This document shows positions 25,398 through 33,819 of a DNA stretch of 64,000 nucleotides, piece by piece. The notes beneath the pieces are model-generated. The model saw only the letters and a program-made list of their open reading frames with translations. It was not told the DNA's origin and did not search any database. The number at the start of each line of letters is the position of its first letter. The stretch's first letter is position 1. The position numbers were made by a program, and so were the translations under genes. Source of the stretch: Tenacibaculum adriaticum (GTDB lineage Bacteria; Bacteroidota; Bacteroidia; Flavobacteriales; Flavobacteriaceae); the NCBI RefSeq assembly GCF_008124875.1, contig NZ_VNIA01000001.1:448627-512626 (forward strand). Direction: 5' to 3'.

Positions 25398-28300
25398 TTA
25401 ATTTTTATCCTGATCAGGAATACTAAAATATTCCTGAACTTTCTTTTTATAATTTTGGCGCAAAGGTAAGGATTGTCGGTTTAATATTTCTGTTTGATTG
25501 TAAAACAACTTCTTAAATTCTAATTGTTTAGCATTATTTTTATTGTATTCAATTAAATTGGAGTTTGCTTTGCGTTGTTTATCACGACCTTGCTCAAAAG
25601 TAGCCTTGTCTAATTTTAACAATTCGTAGTTAAGTTTTTGCATTTTGTTTAAAGCGCCTTGTGTAAAACCTTTCTCCAGAATTTCATTCTCCAATTCCTC
25701 CATTTCTTTCAATGCTTTCTTTGCTTTACCATTTCCAGAACCACCTTCTTTTATTGCGTCTTCAAGTTGCTGACGTAGTTCAGATTGTTCTTTATAAATC
25801 TGATATAGTTCACCATTCATTTCTTCATTTTCTCCACCATTTCCTTGTTTTTCACCCTTACCTTCCTTACTACCTTTTCCCTCTTTCCCTTCTCCATCTT
25901 TAGGTTTTCCTTCATTTCCTTTCTTCTGCATTCCTTCTTTCATTTTTTGCATCAATTCACTTTGTTTTTGAATGATGTCTGGTAAACTAAAAGATTCTCC
26001 TTTTCCCTTTCCTTTTCCGCTACCAGGTTTGGCGTTTTTCATTGCGTCTAAGGTATTACTTAACATATTAGCTAATTCGTTCGCAGAAGTCATAATATAG
26101 CGTTGGTTAGAAACACCATTATTAAACCTGCTTTCCGCAAAATTTTCTAAAGATTGGTCTAAATTATAGTGTGCATTTCCTAAATGTTCTTGTATTTCAG
26201 AAGAAATTCTAGGCACACGCATCGATAAAACAAACAAACTATCATCTATATGTTCAAAATAAGTTTTAAGTTGAAATTGTTTTTTTAAGTTTTTACCAAA
26301 ATCTGGATGCGAAGAAGATGAATCTGTAAATTCGTTCATTAATGCTTCTTGATCAAATGAAAAAGTAATTAGATTTTCTAGTATTTGACGTAAATCTTCT
26401 TCATTTTCTTCTTGCATTTCATCACTCATCATTTCCATAGATTTCTCCATCTTAGCACTCATTTGTTTCATTTTATCAGCAGCTTTTTGCTGATTTTTAT
26501 TTGCGTCTTTTGGCTTATTTTGTTTTAAATTTTCTTCAGCTTTATTTAATTCCTGTTCAGTTTCTTTTTGTAATTCTTCCATCTTTGGAATATCCATTGG
26601 GTCTTTAAGCTTTTCATTGTCTTTTTGCAATTCCTTCATTTGCTCCTGAACTTTTTGAAACTCTTTTTTAACCGCTTCTTGCTCTTCTTTATCCGCATCT
26701 TTATTAGCCAAATTTTCTTGTTTTTTGGCCAATTCTTTTAATTCGTTTGCTAGTTGTGTGGTTTTTTGTTCCACATAAAACCTTTTGGTCATTTCTAATA
26801 CACGCTCTAAACTACGCTCTTGTTGTTTGTTTTGTTGCGCTAGCTCTTTGGTTTTCTTTATCAACTCTTCTTTATTGAGTTTTTCTGCCATTTTCATGAG
26901 CTCGTCTAACAACTTTTGTTGTTTTTCTAATTTTTTAAGCTCCTCTATTCGTTTTTTTAAATCTTCTTTTTTCTGTTGTAAATCCTCAGTTTCTTCTTTT
27001 TTTTCTGAAAAATTTTCTTGCAACTTATCGGTTTGACGTTGCATCATTTGTTTATATTGTTGCTGTCGCTTAATTAAATTCTGAACTTTCTTTTGATCGT
27101 TCCAATTCATGTTCTTTTTGTTCTGTAAATCGAACTGAATTTTCTCTAGATCTTGTTTGCTTTTTTGTTGCTTTTCTAACGAGTTTTCTAAGTTGTTAAT
27201 ATGATCTCGTTGCTCTTGTAATAACTCTTGTTCTATTTCTTGTGTTGTTTTTTGTCGGTATGAGAACTTTTTACTCGTTGTTTTTTTATTTCCGTTAATG
27301 GCATCATTGTCAAAAACTTGAAAGAACATTTCATAATTAATACCTTCTTGTAAATTTAAACCATCAGGAAATTGATAAAAAAACGTTTGAATATTCTCTT
27401 TTCCTATAGTAATCTCTTTGGTTTGTTGCGACTGCGGATTTTGAGCATTGTAATACACCAACTGTAATTTTTTAAATCCGTAATCATCAGATATCTGACC
27501 CGCAAACATGGCAGGTCCACGTGAAACACTATCAATATTCGATTGCACAGAAATAATTGGATATTCATCTTTTACCACATTAACTGAAAATTGTAATTGC
27601 TCGTAATCTTGTAACTTTTCGTTTGAAGTTGTAATTTGGTAATTAATGTTCTTTAAAATTCGTTTCGAAAACACAAAAAGATCCGTTTCGTTTTGTTTAA
27701 AATCGGTACGAGTTTCTTCGTTAATAAAAGTAACCGTATTACTTTGAGATGTTTTTACATTCCACTCTATGGTGGTTCCTTGCGGAAGGGTAATATTACT
27801 TGTATTCGGAATCGTTTCGTTTTGTTTTCCTAAATATCTCGGATACAACAACCGCATCGAAACGTTTTGTATGGTGGGAGTTTTAATAATATTTATATGA
27901 TAATCTACAGACTGAATTCCGTTTGCTTCTGCATAAAAATCAATGGGTTGGTTTACTTCTGAAAATGTATAGGAAAACAATCCTACTCCGTTATTTTCTA
28001 GATAATATTGCTGATTATCGTAAAAAATTTTCGCTTCTTGCGGAATTACTTCTCCTTTCGCTTCTACATAAATTGTTAAGGGTTTTCCTTGTATAACCTG
28101 TAAATTATTGTTGGTTAATGAAAGTGTAAAAGGAGCTGGTGGTGCGTAAGCAATACGGTGATTTACAACACGTTCTAAACTTTGATTTAATTTAGTGTTA
28201 GCGCCTGTAAATAAGGTTATTAACCAAATTATAATAGGAATTAAAGCGAATTTTAAGTATTTAGTATTGTTGTTAAAATCAACTGCTTTGGTAAAAGGGA

Positions 28301-28712
28301 CAGGTTGTAGTTCGTTCGATTTTTGCTCGATACTTGCCAATAACAAATCCGATTGATTATTGGATTGTTTGAGTTGCAATACATTCAGTAATTTATCTTT
28401 AACCTCCGGGAAGTGATTTCCAATAATTTTTGAAGCTTCTTCGAACGAAATTCCTTTTTGCAATCCGAATAATTTAAATAATGGAAACCCAATAAACCGC
28501 ACCAATAAAAAACCTTCAATTAATATAAAACCCCAAAACAAAATAGTTCTTGCCGTGGGTTTTAACCATAAAAAATACTCTATAAACAAGGTGAATAATA
28601 GGTACAATAACCCCAACGTAACAAATAAAATACTTCCTTTTATCAGTTCGTTGGTGTAATATTTACGGCTAAATTGCTGTAGTTTGTGTTCTATGTTGGT
28701 AAAATCGTTCAT
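25398..28712 (-). CDS. DUF4175 family large membrane protein
   Basis: 1104 aa. The N-terminus has two membrane segments (ELIKGSILFVTLGLLYLLFT and PTARTILFWGFILIEGFLLV) and a third near residue 155 (YLKFALIPIIIWLITLFTGA). A beta-rich periplasmic region follows (about 180-480). A very long Gln/Lys/Glu coiled coil spans about 490-760. A helical part and a low-complexity Gly/Lys/Glu stretch (about 915-975) precede the C-terminal helices (YNQTEILNRQSLPLRQNYKK). This is the DUF4175 family of Bacteroidetes; its function is unknown, with envelope organisation plausible from topology. A decayed 5' fragment of a second copy lies at 33676-33790. Confidence 0.85.
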   Translation of the reverse strand: MNDFTNIEHKLQQFSRKYYTNELIKGSILFVTLGLLYLLFTLFIEYFLWLKPTARTILFWGFILIEGFLLVRFIGFPLFKLFGLQKGISFEEASKIIGNHFPEVKDKLLNVLQLKQSNNQSDLLLASIEQKSNELQPVPFTKAVDFNNNTKYLKFALIPIIIWLITLFTGANTKLNQSLERVVNHRIAYAPPAPFTLSLTNNNLQVIQGKPLTIYVEAKGEVIPQEAKIFYDNQQYYLENNGVGLFSYTFSEVNQPIDFYAEANGIQSVDYHINIIKTPTIQNVSMRLLYPRYLGKQNETIPNTSNITLPQGTTIEWNVKTSQSNTVTFINEETRTDFKQNETDLFVFSKRILKNINYQITTSNEKLQDYEQLQFSVNVVKDEYPIISVQSNIDSVSRGPAMFAGQISDDYGFKKLQLVYYNAQNPQSQQTKEITIGKENIQTFFYQFPDGLNLQEGINYEMFFQVFDNDAINGNKKTTSKKFSYRQKTTQEIEQELLQEQRDHINNLENSLEKQQKSKQDLEKIQFDLQNKKNMNWNDQKKVQNLIKRQQQYKQMMQRQTDKLQENFSEKKEETEDLQQKKEDLKKRIEELKKLEKQQKLLDELMKMAEKLNKEELIKKTKELAQQNKQQERSLERVLEMTKRFYVEQKTTQLANELKELAKKQENLANKDADKEEQEAVKKEFQKVQEQMKELQKDNEKLKDPMDIPKMEELQKETEQELNKAEENLKQNKPKDANKNQQKAADKMKQMSAKMEKSMEMMSDEMQEENEEDLRQILENLITFSFDQEALMNEFTDSSSSHPDFGKNLKKQFQLKTYFEHIDDSLFVLSMRVPRISSEIQEHLGNAHYNLDQSLENFAESRFNNGVSNQRYIMTSANELANMLSNTLDAMKNAKPGSGKGKGKGESFSLPDIIQKQSELMQKMKEGMQKKGNEGKPKDGEGKEGKGSKEGKGEKQGNGGENEEMNGELYQIYKEQSELRQQLEDAIKEGGSGNGKAKKALKEMEELENEILEKGFTQGALNKMQKLNYELLKLDKATFEQGRDKQRKANSNLIEYNKNNAKQLEFKKLFYNQTEILNRQSLPLRQNYKKKVQEYFSIPDQDKN

Positions 28713-29174
28713 GACTAATACGTAAAATTACGGAAATTACGTTAGTTAGTTGATTTTTAGTTGAGGGAAAGTTTTAGCTATTTTTTTCAATATCAATTTT
28801 TATTTTCTAAAGTTGGAAAACGGGCTTTATTTTTTATAAAAAAGGAACTTCATAAGCTAGAAAAAGCACTACTAAGTTATCTAAAAATAAACCGACTTAA
28901 AAGAGGGTTATAATATTTGATATTTTACAAATTATTGACTTTTGCAACGGTTATTATTATGAGTTGTTTGTATTATACTAATAATTATAGTTCTTATGGA
29001 TACAAAATGATTACTTCATTACAATTTTTCAAAAAACAATTTTTTATTTCTTCAACTTTGAATTGTAATCAAAATATATTATTCGATTGAATAGCTATTA
29101 ATAATTTTTAATTACAATGGTGATATCCGAAAAACCAATTTTAAATAGAGTAGGAAAATTAAATTTTAACTATT
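28713..29174. other. 462-bp gap without a recognised gene
   Basis: The first 80 bp are the DUF4175 upstream region, of which a diverged copy exists at 33736-33790. The rest is AT-rich. I see no RNA gene, repeat or good frame, and no clear TAnnTTTG close to the 29175 start. Base composition is like that of the flanks. Confidence 0.5.
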
Positions 29175-29636
29175 ATGAGTATTACACCACTTTTTGGAGC
29201 AGGAGTAGCAGGCTCTAAAACAGATTCATTTAATGATTCAGTGATCAAATTAGAACAAAAATATTGGTCATATTGCGGAGGTTCAACCGATTCTTTTGGA
29301 TATAATGTTAATGAAATAACAATTACGAACATAGATCCAAATGGAGCTCATTTAGAGAACGTTGAAGTACTTTTAAGTGCTGATGACAATAGTATTAATT
29401 GGGAAGTGCTTCTAGCTAATTCAGAATATAAATCTGTAGAAACACTGACATTAGATTTTGGTTCTATTAAAAATGGACAAAGTGTTAAACTTTCTTATAG
29501 ATGGTTTGCAAAATGTATTAACGGCATAGCCGGAGACACTAAATATGATTACCAATTCAATGTTATGCCTTCGTATACTGTTATCTACAATAAGGCTGAA
29601 GCTTGGACTAGTAAAGGATCTGGGAATCCTGCTTAA
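29175..29636 (+). CDS. Orphan 153-aa protein, unknown
   Basis: It begins MSITPLFGAGVAGSKTDSFN and has no signal peptide or membrane segment. The middle is beta-strand rich with charged turns (NEITITNIDPNGAHLENVEV, SVETLTLDFGSIKNGQSVKL, SYRWFAKC), suggesting a single beta-sandwich domain. Two cysteines (SYCGGS, AKCING) could pair. It sits alone in the accessory stretch just upstream of a decayed IS3 element and ends at a strong hairpin. I do not recognise the family. A secreted or effector-like role cannot be argued from sequence; horizontal arrival is suggested only by position. Confidence 0.6.
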   Translation: MSITPLFGAGVAGSKTDSFNDSVIKLEQKYWSYCGGSTDSFGYNVNEITITNIDPNGAHLENVEVLLSADDNSINWEVLLANSEYKSVETLTLDFGSIKNGQSVKLSYRWFAKCINGIAGDTKYDYQFNVMPSYTVIYNKAEAWTSKGSGNPA

Positions 29637-29681
29637 AATAGATTCTTTTGAAGTGAATCGTACATTTTTTATGGGTAATTT

Positions 29682-29711
29682 AAAAGGAGCGTTCTTGTTG
29701 GACCTCCTTTT
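29682..29711 (+). terminator. Hairpin terminator after the orphan gene
   Basis: AAAAGGAG(C)GTTC-TTGTT-GGACCTCCTTTT: a 12-pair stem with one bulged C and one G-U pair. It lies 45 bp past the stop codon of the 153-aa gene. Confidence 0.6.
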
Positions 29712-29781
29712 AGTATTTAATAAACAATTAAAGAGAGCATGTCTAGTCTTGAAGAAATATGGTTACAGGTTAAAATTAAAT

Positions 29782-30640
29782 TTACGCTGATAATTTATAT
29801 ACCATATTTGGTGTTTTATAGTCTAAAGATAAGTGTAATCTTATTTCGTTGTATAAATTAATTGCATTTTTTGCAGCTCTTTTTGCGTGAGCCACGTTTG
29901 TAAAGGTTTGGTCGAGATAAAATTCATCTTTTAAAATTCCATTTACACGCTCAGCCATTGCATTTTCGTAACAATGATTTTCTTGGGTCATACTAATATC
30001 TATTTTTTTTCTTTTAAGAATTTGGGTATATACATTACTACAATATTGTATTCCTCTGTCAGAATGATGAATAAGCTGTTTAATGTTTTTAGCTTGATAA
30101 ATGGCCTTATTAAGTTCTCTTACACAGCCTTTTAGTTCTAGGCTATCCTAAGATCGTACCCAACAATTTTCCTAGAATGCATGTCGGTTATTAAAGCTAG
30201 ATAACAAAAGCCATTTACGATTCTAATGTATGTAATATCAGATGCCCAAACATGATTAGGTCTATTAATTTCTATATCTTTAATAATGTTATTGTACTTA
30301 TAAAACCGATGATAGGAATTAGTTGTTCTGGCGCTAGTTTTCTTTCTAAGAGTAAGCATATTGTGTTTTCTAAGGGCATTAAATAGCGTATCTCTACCAA
30401 CTTTAAGATTAGCATTAGTAAACTCAGCACCTAATGATTTTTCAAGTTTACGTACGCCTTCTCAGGGAAGGGATTTACGTCTTTTCTTGACGATCTCAAT
30501 AATTTGTTGTTCAAGTTTTAATCGCTTATCAGCTCTTACTTTATGCTTATAATACGCATCACGATTAAGTCGAAAACAATGGGTTATAGTGGTTAAAGAA
30601 GCAAACCCTTTAGCTTTAATTAAGACTTATACTTAACTTT
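29782..30640 (-). pseudogene. IS3-family transposase OrfB (integrase core), disrupted
   Basis: Read across frames, the fragment runs KAKGFASLTTITHCFRLNRD ... LTLRKKTSARTTNSYHRFYK ... NRPNHVWASDITYIRIVNGF ... IHHSDRGIQYC ... CYENAMAERVNGILKDEFYL ... DYKTPNMVYKLSA. The three catalytic acids of the DDE integrase core (WASD, HSD, AMAE) are still encoded. A TGA (plus strand 30462-30464) stops the frame in RKSLP/EGVRK. A one-base loss near 30147-30150 shifts it just after KIVGYDL. The protein cannot be made intact. Confidence 0.88.
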
Positions 30641-30716
30641 TTTTTTAGTTCAGTAATAGATTTGTAACCTAAATCTTCAGCAGCTACTTCCAGGTAAGCA
30701 TCCAACACCATGGCAT

Positions 30717-30998
30717 CTAGATCCTTTTTAAGTAATAGTTTTTTAAGCTGTTCAATCTCTTTTTGAAGCGCTTTGATTCTAGATATCTAGATATTTCGTC
30801 TTTAGTTTCCACCTTAATTCTGGTGTTCATTAAGTCTTTCCGATTGTACTTTTTAATCCATTCGTTAACTGTTGTTGGAGCAATAGAATAGAGTTTACAA
30901 AGTTCACTCTTAGTGTGTTTTCCGATTGTAAGTTGGTCTAAAATCTTTAATTTAAAAGGTTCGTTGTAACGTCTAATTACTTTGTCATTTTTGTACAT
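30717..30998 (-). pseudogene. IS3-family OrfA (helix-turn-helix), frameshifted
   Basis: The first 75 residues are an intact OrfA DNA-binding domain (RRYNEPFKLKILDQLTIGKH; ELCKLYSIAPTTVNEWIKKY). After KVETKDEIS the frame crosses an 8-bp tandem duplication (ATCTAGAT-type repeat near 30781-30792). It therefore reads RYLESKRFKKRLNSLKNYYL in place of the expected RIKALQKEIEQLKKLL leucine-zipper region. The remaining OrfA sequence continues in another frame to about 30640. Confidence 0.85.
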
Positions 30999-31044
30999 AA
31001 TGTTTAAAATTATGTAGCCTTTATTCAGGACAACTCAAAATTAA

Positions 31045-31173
31045 TGCAACGTTGTTGTATATGGTTTGTTGCGTGTTTTAGCACGTAATTTAGCAAATAA
31101 AAACTGAATAGAAAATCCGCGAGGATTTTCGTAAGTAGGCAAGAACTAGCAATAAATTATATACGGTGTTGCC
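31045..31173. repeat. 129-bp attC-like inverted-repeat element
   Basis: The ends are complementary: GCAAC-(6)-GTATAT on the left and ATATAC-(2)-GTGTTGCC on the right. Inside are two perfect small hairpins: CGTG-TTTTAG-CACG at 31072-31085 and AAAATCC-GCGA-GGATTTT at 31112-31129. It lies directly after the 3' end of the 165-aa gene (minus strand). The size, GTTGC/GCAAC ends and folded core resemble integron attC sites, though no IntI gene is in the window. I recall similar intergenic elements in other Flavobacteriaceae, so it may be a dispersed family. Confidence 0.6.
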
Positions 31174-31200
31174 ACCCGTTTTTTATTCAGATTACTAATT

Positions 31201-31698
31201 TTAAAATAAATGAGTTGTGAGTTTCCATATTTTCCCAATAGTAATTTCCTCTGTTATTACCACAAGTATAATTCCAGATATTAATTTATTTTCAGTAATT
31301 AATTTCCAAAATTTTACAATAAGAGATTTTTTTTCTTGCGTAGCAGTCGGATTAATATTAGTCAGACTATTTGAAAAGTTAGATTCTTGGTTTAATTGAC
31401 TAATTGTCGAATTATTAAAATTATTTGTTATGTTTTTATTTTCAGTTTCAAGTTTATTTAGATATTCAATACCTTTAAATTCAATCTTTGCTTTTATATG
31501 GTCAACTTTGATATTGTCTCCATCTCCAAAGCGCATATCTATTCCGCCACTATATGAAATTAGTTTTTCTTTAGAAATTCCGTTTAGTTTTATTCGTAAT
31601 AATTTCTTATCGTCTGACAATTCAGAAACGTCTATATATTCTCCATTATCATTATCTTTTAAATGTTTAAGTATTTTATATTCTAAAGTATCTTTCAT
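31201..31698 (-). CDS. Accessory protein with N-terminal helical/winged domain and C-terminal membrane helix
   Basis: 165 aa. Residues 1-80 resemble a winged-helix-like module (LEYKILKHLKDNDNGEYIDV, SELSDDKKLLRIKLNGISKE, KLISYSGG). A polar Asn/Ser/Gln-rich linker follows (TNNFNNSTISQLNQESNFSN). The end is hydrophobic (ENKLISGIILVVITEEITIG, then KIWKLTTHLF), a likely membrane anchor. Proteins of this layout are frequent accessory genes in Bacteroidetes; function is unknown. It is bounded by the 129-bp attC-like repeat at its 3' side and a partial copy of that repeat's end at its 5' side, like a gene cassette. Composition is as AT-rich as the rest. Confidence 0.65.
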   Translation of the reverse strand: MKDTLEYKILKHLKDNDNGEYIDVSELSDDKKLLRIKLNGISKEKLISYSGGIDMRFGDGDNIKVDHIKAKIEFKGIEYLNKLETENKNITNNFNNSTISQLNQESNFSNSLTNINPTATQEKKSLIVKFWKLITENKLISGIILVVITEEITIGKIWKLTTHLF

Positions 31699-31725
31699 TT
31701 TTCAGAGTGTGATTGGTAAATGGTT

Positions 31726-31744
31726 GGCAACGTGGTTATATACG
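31726..31744. repeat. Partial end of the attC-like repeat upstream of the 165-aa gene
   Basis: GGCAACGTGGTTATATACG resembles the left end of the 129-bp element (GCAACGTTGTTGTATATGG) in the same orientation. The 165-aa gene is therefore bracketed by GCAAC...TATA blocks, with its ATG 28 bp inside. Confidence 0.5.
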
Positions 31745-31748
31745 TGTA

Positions 31749-31793
31749 AAATACATCGTTATACCCCTTTTTTGAGGTGTAAAGGATGTATTT
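31749..31793. other. Long hairpin in the gap before the GNAT-nitrilase gene
   Basis: AAATACATC at 31749-31757 pairs with GATGTATTT at 31785-31793, with inner partial pairing (ATACCCC with GAGGTGT). It could be a terminator or a leftover of a repeat. The remaining part of the 242-bp gap shows nothing else. Confidence 0.35.
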
Positions 31794-31940
31794 GTACATC
31801 TTTATGCATTTTAGAATAAAGATATAAATTAAATATTAATACTAACGCTTAGATTAATGTATCTTGAATAAATGAAAAACCTTTATTCTTAAGAAATTTA
31901 GAACAAAGGTTTTTACTTTCGTAAGCTTATATTTTACTAC

Positions 31941-33470
31941 CTATTTCACTTTTTTTAAATCGAAAAGATCTTTTCTTCTGTCTTTTAAGTTTCGAACACT
32001 ACCAAACTGGTTTAAATCTTTTAGTAGATCTAAATCAACATCCGCAATTAAGATCATTTCTGTATTGGTGGTAGCTTCCGCTTTAATTCCGTTTGCAGGA
32101 AAAGAAAAATCACAAGGCGTAAAAACCATAGATTGTGCATATTGTATATCCATGTTGTTTACTTTTGGTAAGTTACCAACACTACCCGCAATAGCTACAT
32201 AACATTCGTTTTCTATGGCTCTTGCTTGGGCACAATGTCTTACCCTAGAATAACCATTTTGTGTATCGGTTAAAAAAGGTATAAATAAAATATCCATCCC
32301 TTCATCAGCTAAAAGTCTGCTTAATTCTGGAAACTCAGAGTCGTAACAAATAAGAACCCCAATTTTACCACAATCGGTATCAAAAGTTTTAAGTTCATGT
32401 CCACCTTGCATTCCCCACACCTTAGCTTCATCTGGCGTAACATGTAGTTTTTCATAACGCTCTGTAGTACCATCTCTTTTACAGATATAACCTACATTAT
32501 ACAAAAGTTGATCTCTTATTTCTGGCATACTGCCCGTAATTACGTTAATGTTATACGTAATGGCTAGTTCTGAAAACTTTTGAACGATTTCTGGAGTATA
32601 TTTTGCCAATTCTCGAATGGCTTCTGCTTCTGGCAGATGATTGTTATCTGCCATTAAAGGCGCATTAAAAAATTCTGGAAACAACGCAAAATCTGAACGA
32701 TAAGCAGATACAGCATCTATAAAATATTCTGCTTGTTGCATTAATTCGTTCAAATTTTTGTACAAACGCATTTGCCATTGTATCAAACCTAAACGCACCA
32801 CTTTTTTCTTAGTAGCCGCTTTTTTAGATTTCTTCTCGTAGTAGATATTATCCCATTCTAACAACACAGCAAACTCTCCAGAATTTTCATCTCCTTCTAA
32901 ATAGCTTTTTAAAACTTTTGATGGGTGAAAATCGTTTGATATTTGAAAATTTAATACAGGATCGTGAATTTCTTTGCGCTTCACTTTTTCGATATATTGC
33001 TTTGGTGATAAAGTAGTTGCGTATTTGTGGTAGTTTGGTATTCTTCCACCAAAAGCAATTCCTCTTAAATTTAATTTTTCTGCAAGTTCTTTTCTATAAT
33101 CATACAATCTACGACCTAAACGTAGACCTCTGTATTCAGATTTAATAAAGACGTCAATTCCATACAACACATCGCCATCGGCTTTATGAGTATCGAAAGT
33201 GTATTTTCCTGTAATTTCTTCGTAGGTATGATGCTCATCAAAACTATCATAATCTACAATAATAGACAAAGCACAACCCGCTAACTCACCATTAATTTTT
33301 ATAACAACCTGTCCTTCTGGGAATTTTTCAATTAAAGATTTTATATGAGATTCTCTCCAATATGAATCTGGCATACTACTCGAGTACGCCTCAATCATTG
33401 CATCTTTTAATTGGTTGTAATCACTTAGAGTTAAATATTTAAGCTCTATATTTTCAATATTTTCTATCAT
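31941..33470 (-). CDS. Bifunctional GNAT acetyltransferase / carbon-nitrogen hydrolase (nitrilase superfamily)
   Basis: 509 aa, two domains. Residues 1-205 are a GNAT domain with the acetyl-CoA loop in SEYRGLRLGRRLYDYRKELA (111-130). Residues 224-505 are a nitrilase-superfamily amidase with the Glu-Lys-Cys triad: Glu266 in FALFPEFFNAP, Lys341 in RYEKLHVTPDE and Cys375 in IGVLICYDSEFPELSRLL. The fusion is a known arrangement in Bacteroidetes and some Firmicutes, with no firmly known substrate. An amide is probably made and cleaved on related molecules (inference). The gene stands alone; immediately upstream lie degraded fragments of tcdA and DUF4175. Confidence 0.92.
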   Translation of the reverse strand: MIENIENIELKYLTLSDYNQLKDAMIEAYSSSMPDSYWRESHIKSLIEKFPEGQVVIKINGELAGCALSIIVDYDSFDEHHTYEEITGKYTFDTHKADGDVLYGIDVFIKSEYRGLRLGRRLYDYRKELAEKLNLRGIAFGGRIPNYHKYATTLSPKQYIEKVKRKEIHDPVLNFQISNDFHPSKVLKSYLEGDENSGEFAVLLEWDNIYYEKKSKKAATKKKVVRLGLIQWQMRLYKNLNELMQQAEYFIDAVSAYRSDFALFPEFFNAPLMADNNHLPEAEAIRELAKYTPEIVQKFSELAITYNINVITGSMPEIRDQLLYNVGYICKRDGTTERYEKLHVTPDEAKVWGMQGGHELKTFDTDCGKIGVLICYDSEFPELSRLLADEGMDILFIPFLTDTQNGYSRVRHCAQARAIENECYVAIAGSVGNLPKVNNMDIQYAQSMVFTPCDFSFPANGIKAEATTNTEMILIADVDLDLLKDLNQFGSVRNLKDRRKDLFDLKKVK

Positions 33471-33504
33471 TTTATTAACGATTTAAGGCTCTTGTTTTAA
33501 AATG

Positions 33505-33660
33505 AATACACATTCATAGCCATTAACAAAGTTCAATAAAAAAAATATATAGAATAATATTTTTTTTCACTTATTTTTTCATCAATCTACGCAAGACTTC
33601 ATACGCCATAGTCATCCCAAACATGGCAGGCATATAAGCAATAGTACCGTAAAAAGATTT
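33505..33660 (-). pseudogene. 3' remnant of a second tcdA copy
   Basis: The minus strand from 33660 to 33571 encodes KSFYGTIAYMPAMFGMTMAY, then EVLRRLMKK and a stop. This matches the last 30 residues of the intact tcdA at 37198 (KSFYGTIAYMPAMFGMTMAY, then EVIRRLTRV). The match continues past the stop into the downstream flank (AAGTTCAATAAAA in both, near 33529 and 37169). Upstream of the Lys codon the similarity ends abruptly. Only the C-terminal tenth of the gene is left. Confidence 0.85.
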
Positions 33661-33675
33661 TTAAAAGGAGAAGGT

Positions 33676-33790
33676 TAGTTATTATGTGTAGTATTAGTGG
33701 CTAAATTGTTGTTATATGTTAGTAAAATCATTCATAGCTAATACGGAAATTGTATTAGCTAGTTTATTTTTAGTTAAGGAAAAATTTTAT
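33676..33790 (-). pseudogene. 5' remnant of a second DUF4175 copy with its upstream region
   Basis: From the ATG at 33733-33735 the minus strand reads MNDFTNI, then a stop, then QQFS and a decayed continuation. The intact DUF4175 gene at 28712 begins MNDFTNIEHKLQQFSR. The upstream DNA (33736-33790) aligns with 28713-28780 at high identity apart from an 11-base gap. The similarity ends near 33676, about 15 bp from the tcdA remnant. The fragment is joined to the tcdA remnant by a deletion. Confidence 0.8.
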
Positions 33791-33819
33791 TTACAGATAA
33801 TATATTATGAACTATATTT

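Larger units (their letters stand above)
29740..31032 (-). mobile_element. Decayed IS3-family insertion sequence
   Basis: About 1.29 kb, transcribed leftward. The right end (minus strand) begins TGTCCTGAATAAAGGCTACA. The left end (plus strand) begins TGTCTAGTCTTGAAGAAATA, then TGGTTACA. The two share the TGTC start and a similar inner block (CCTGAATAAA-GGCTACA versus CTTGAAGAAATATGGTTACA), an imperfect terminal inverted repeat. OrfA and OrfB of the IS3 type lie in order inside it. At least three inactivating lesions are visible (see the pseudogenes). No target-site duplication was found at the flanks, which suggests an old insertion or one that has been rearranged. Confidence 0.85.

Noticed and set aside
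25712..27036. Plus-strand frames inside DUF4175
   Set aside because: They are complements of the coiled-coil and low-complexity regions, with no start signals.
29545..29790. 81-codon plus-strand frame overlapping the end of the orphan gene
   Set aside because: It overlaps the 153-aa gene and its terminator and runs into the IS end. No family pattern.
31201..31744. Calling the unit a proven integron cassette
   Set aside because: Only one complete folded repeat and one partial end are present, and no integrase is in the window, so it is reported only as attC-like.
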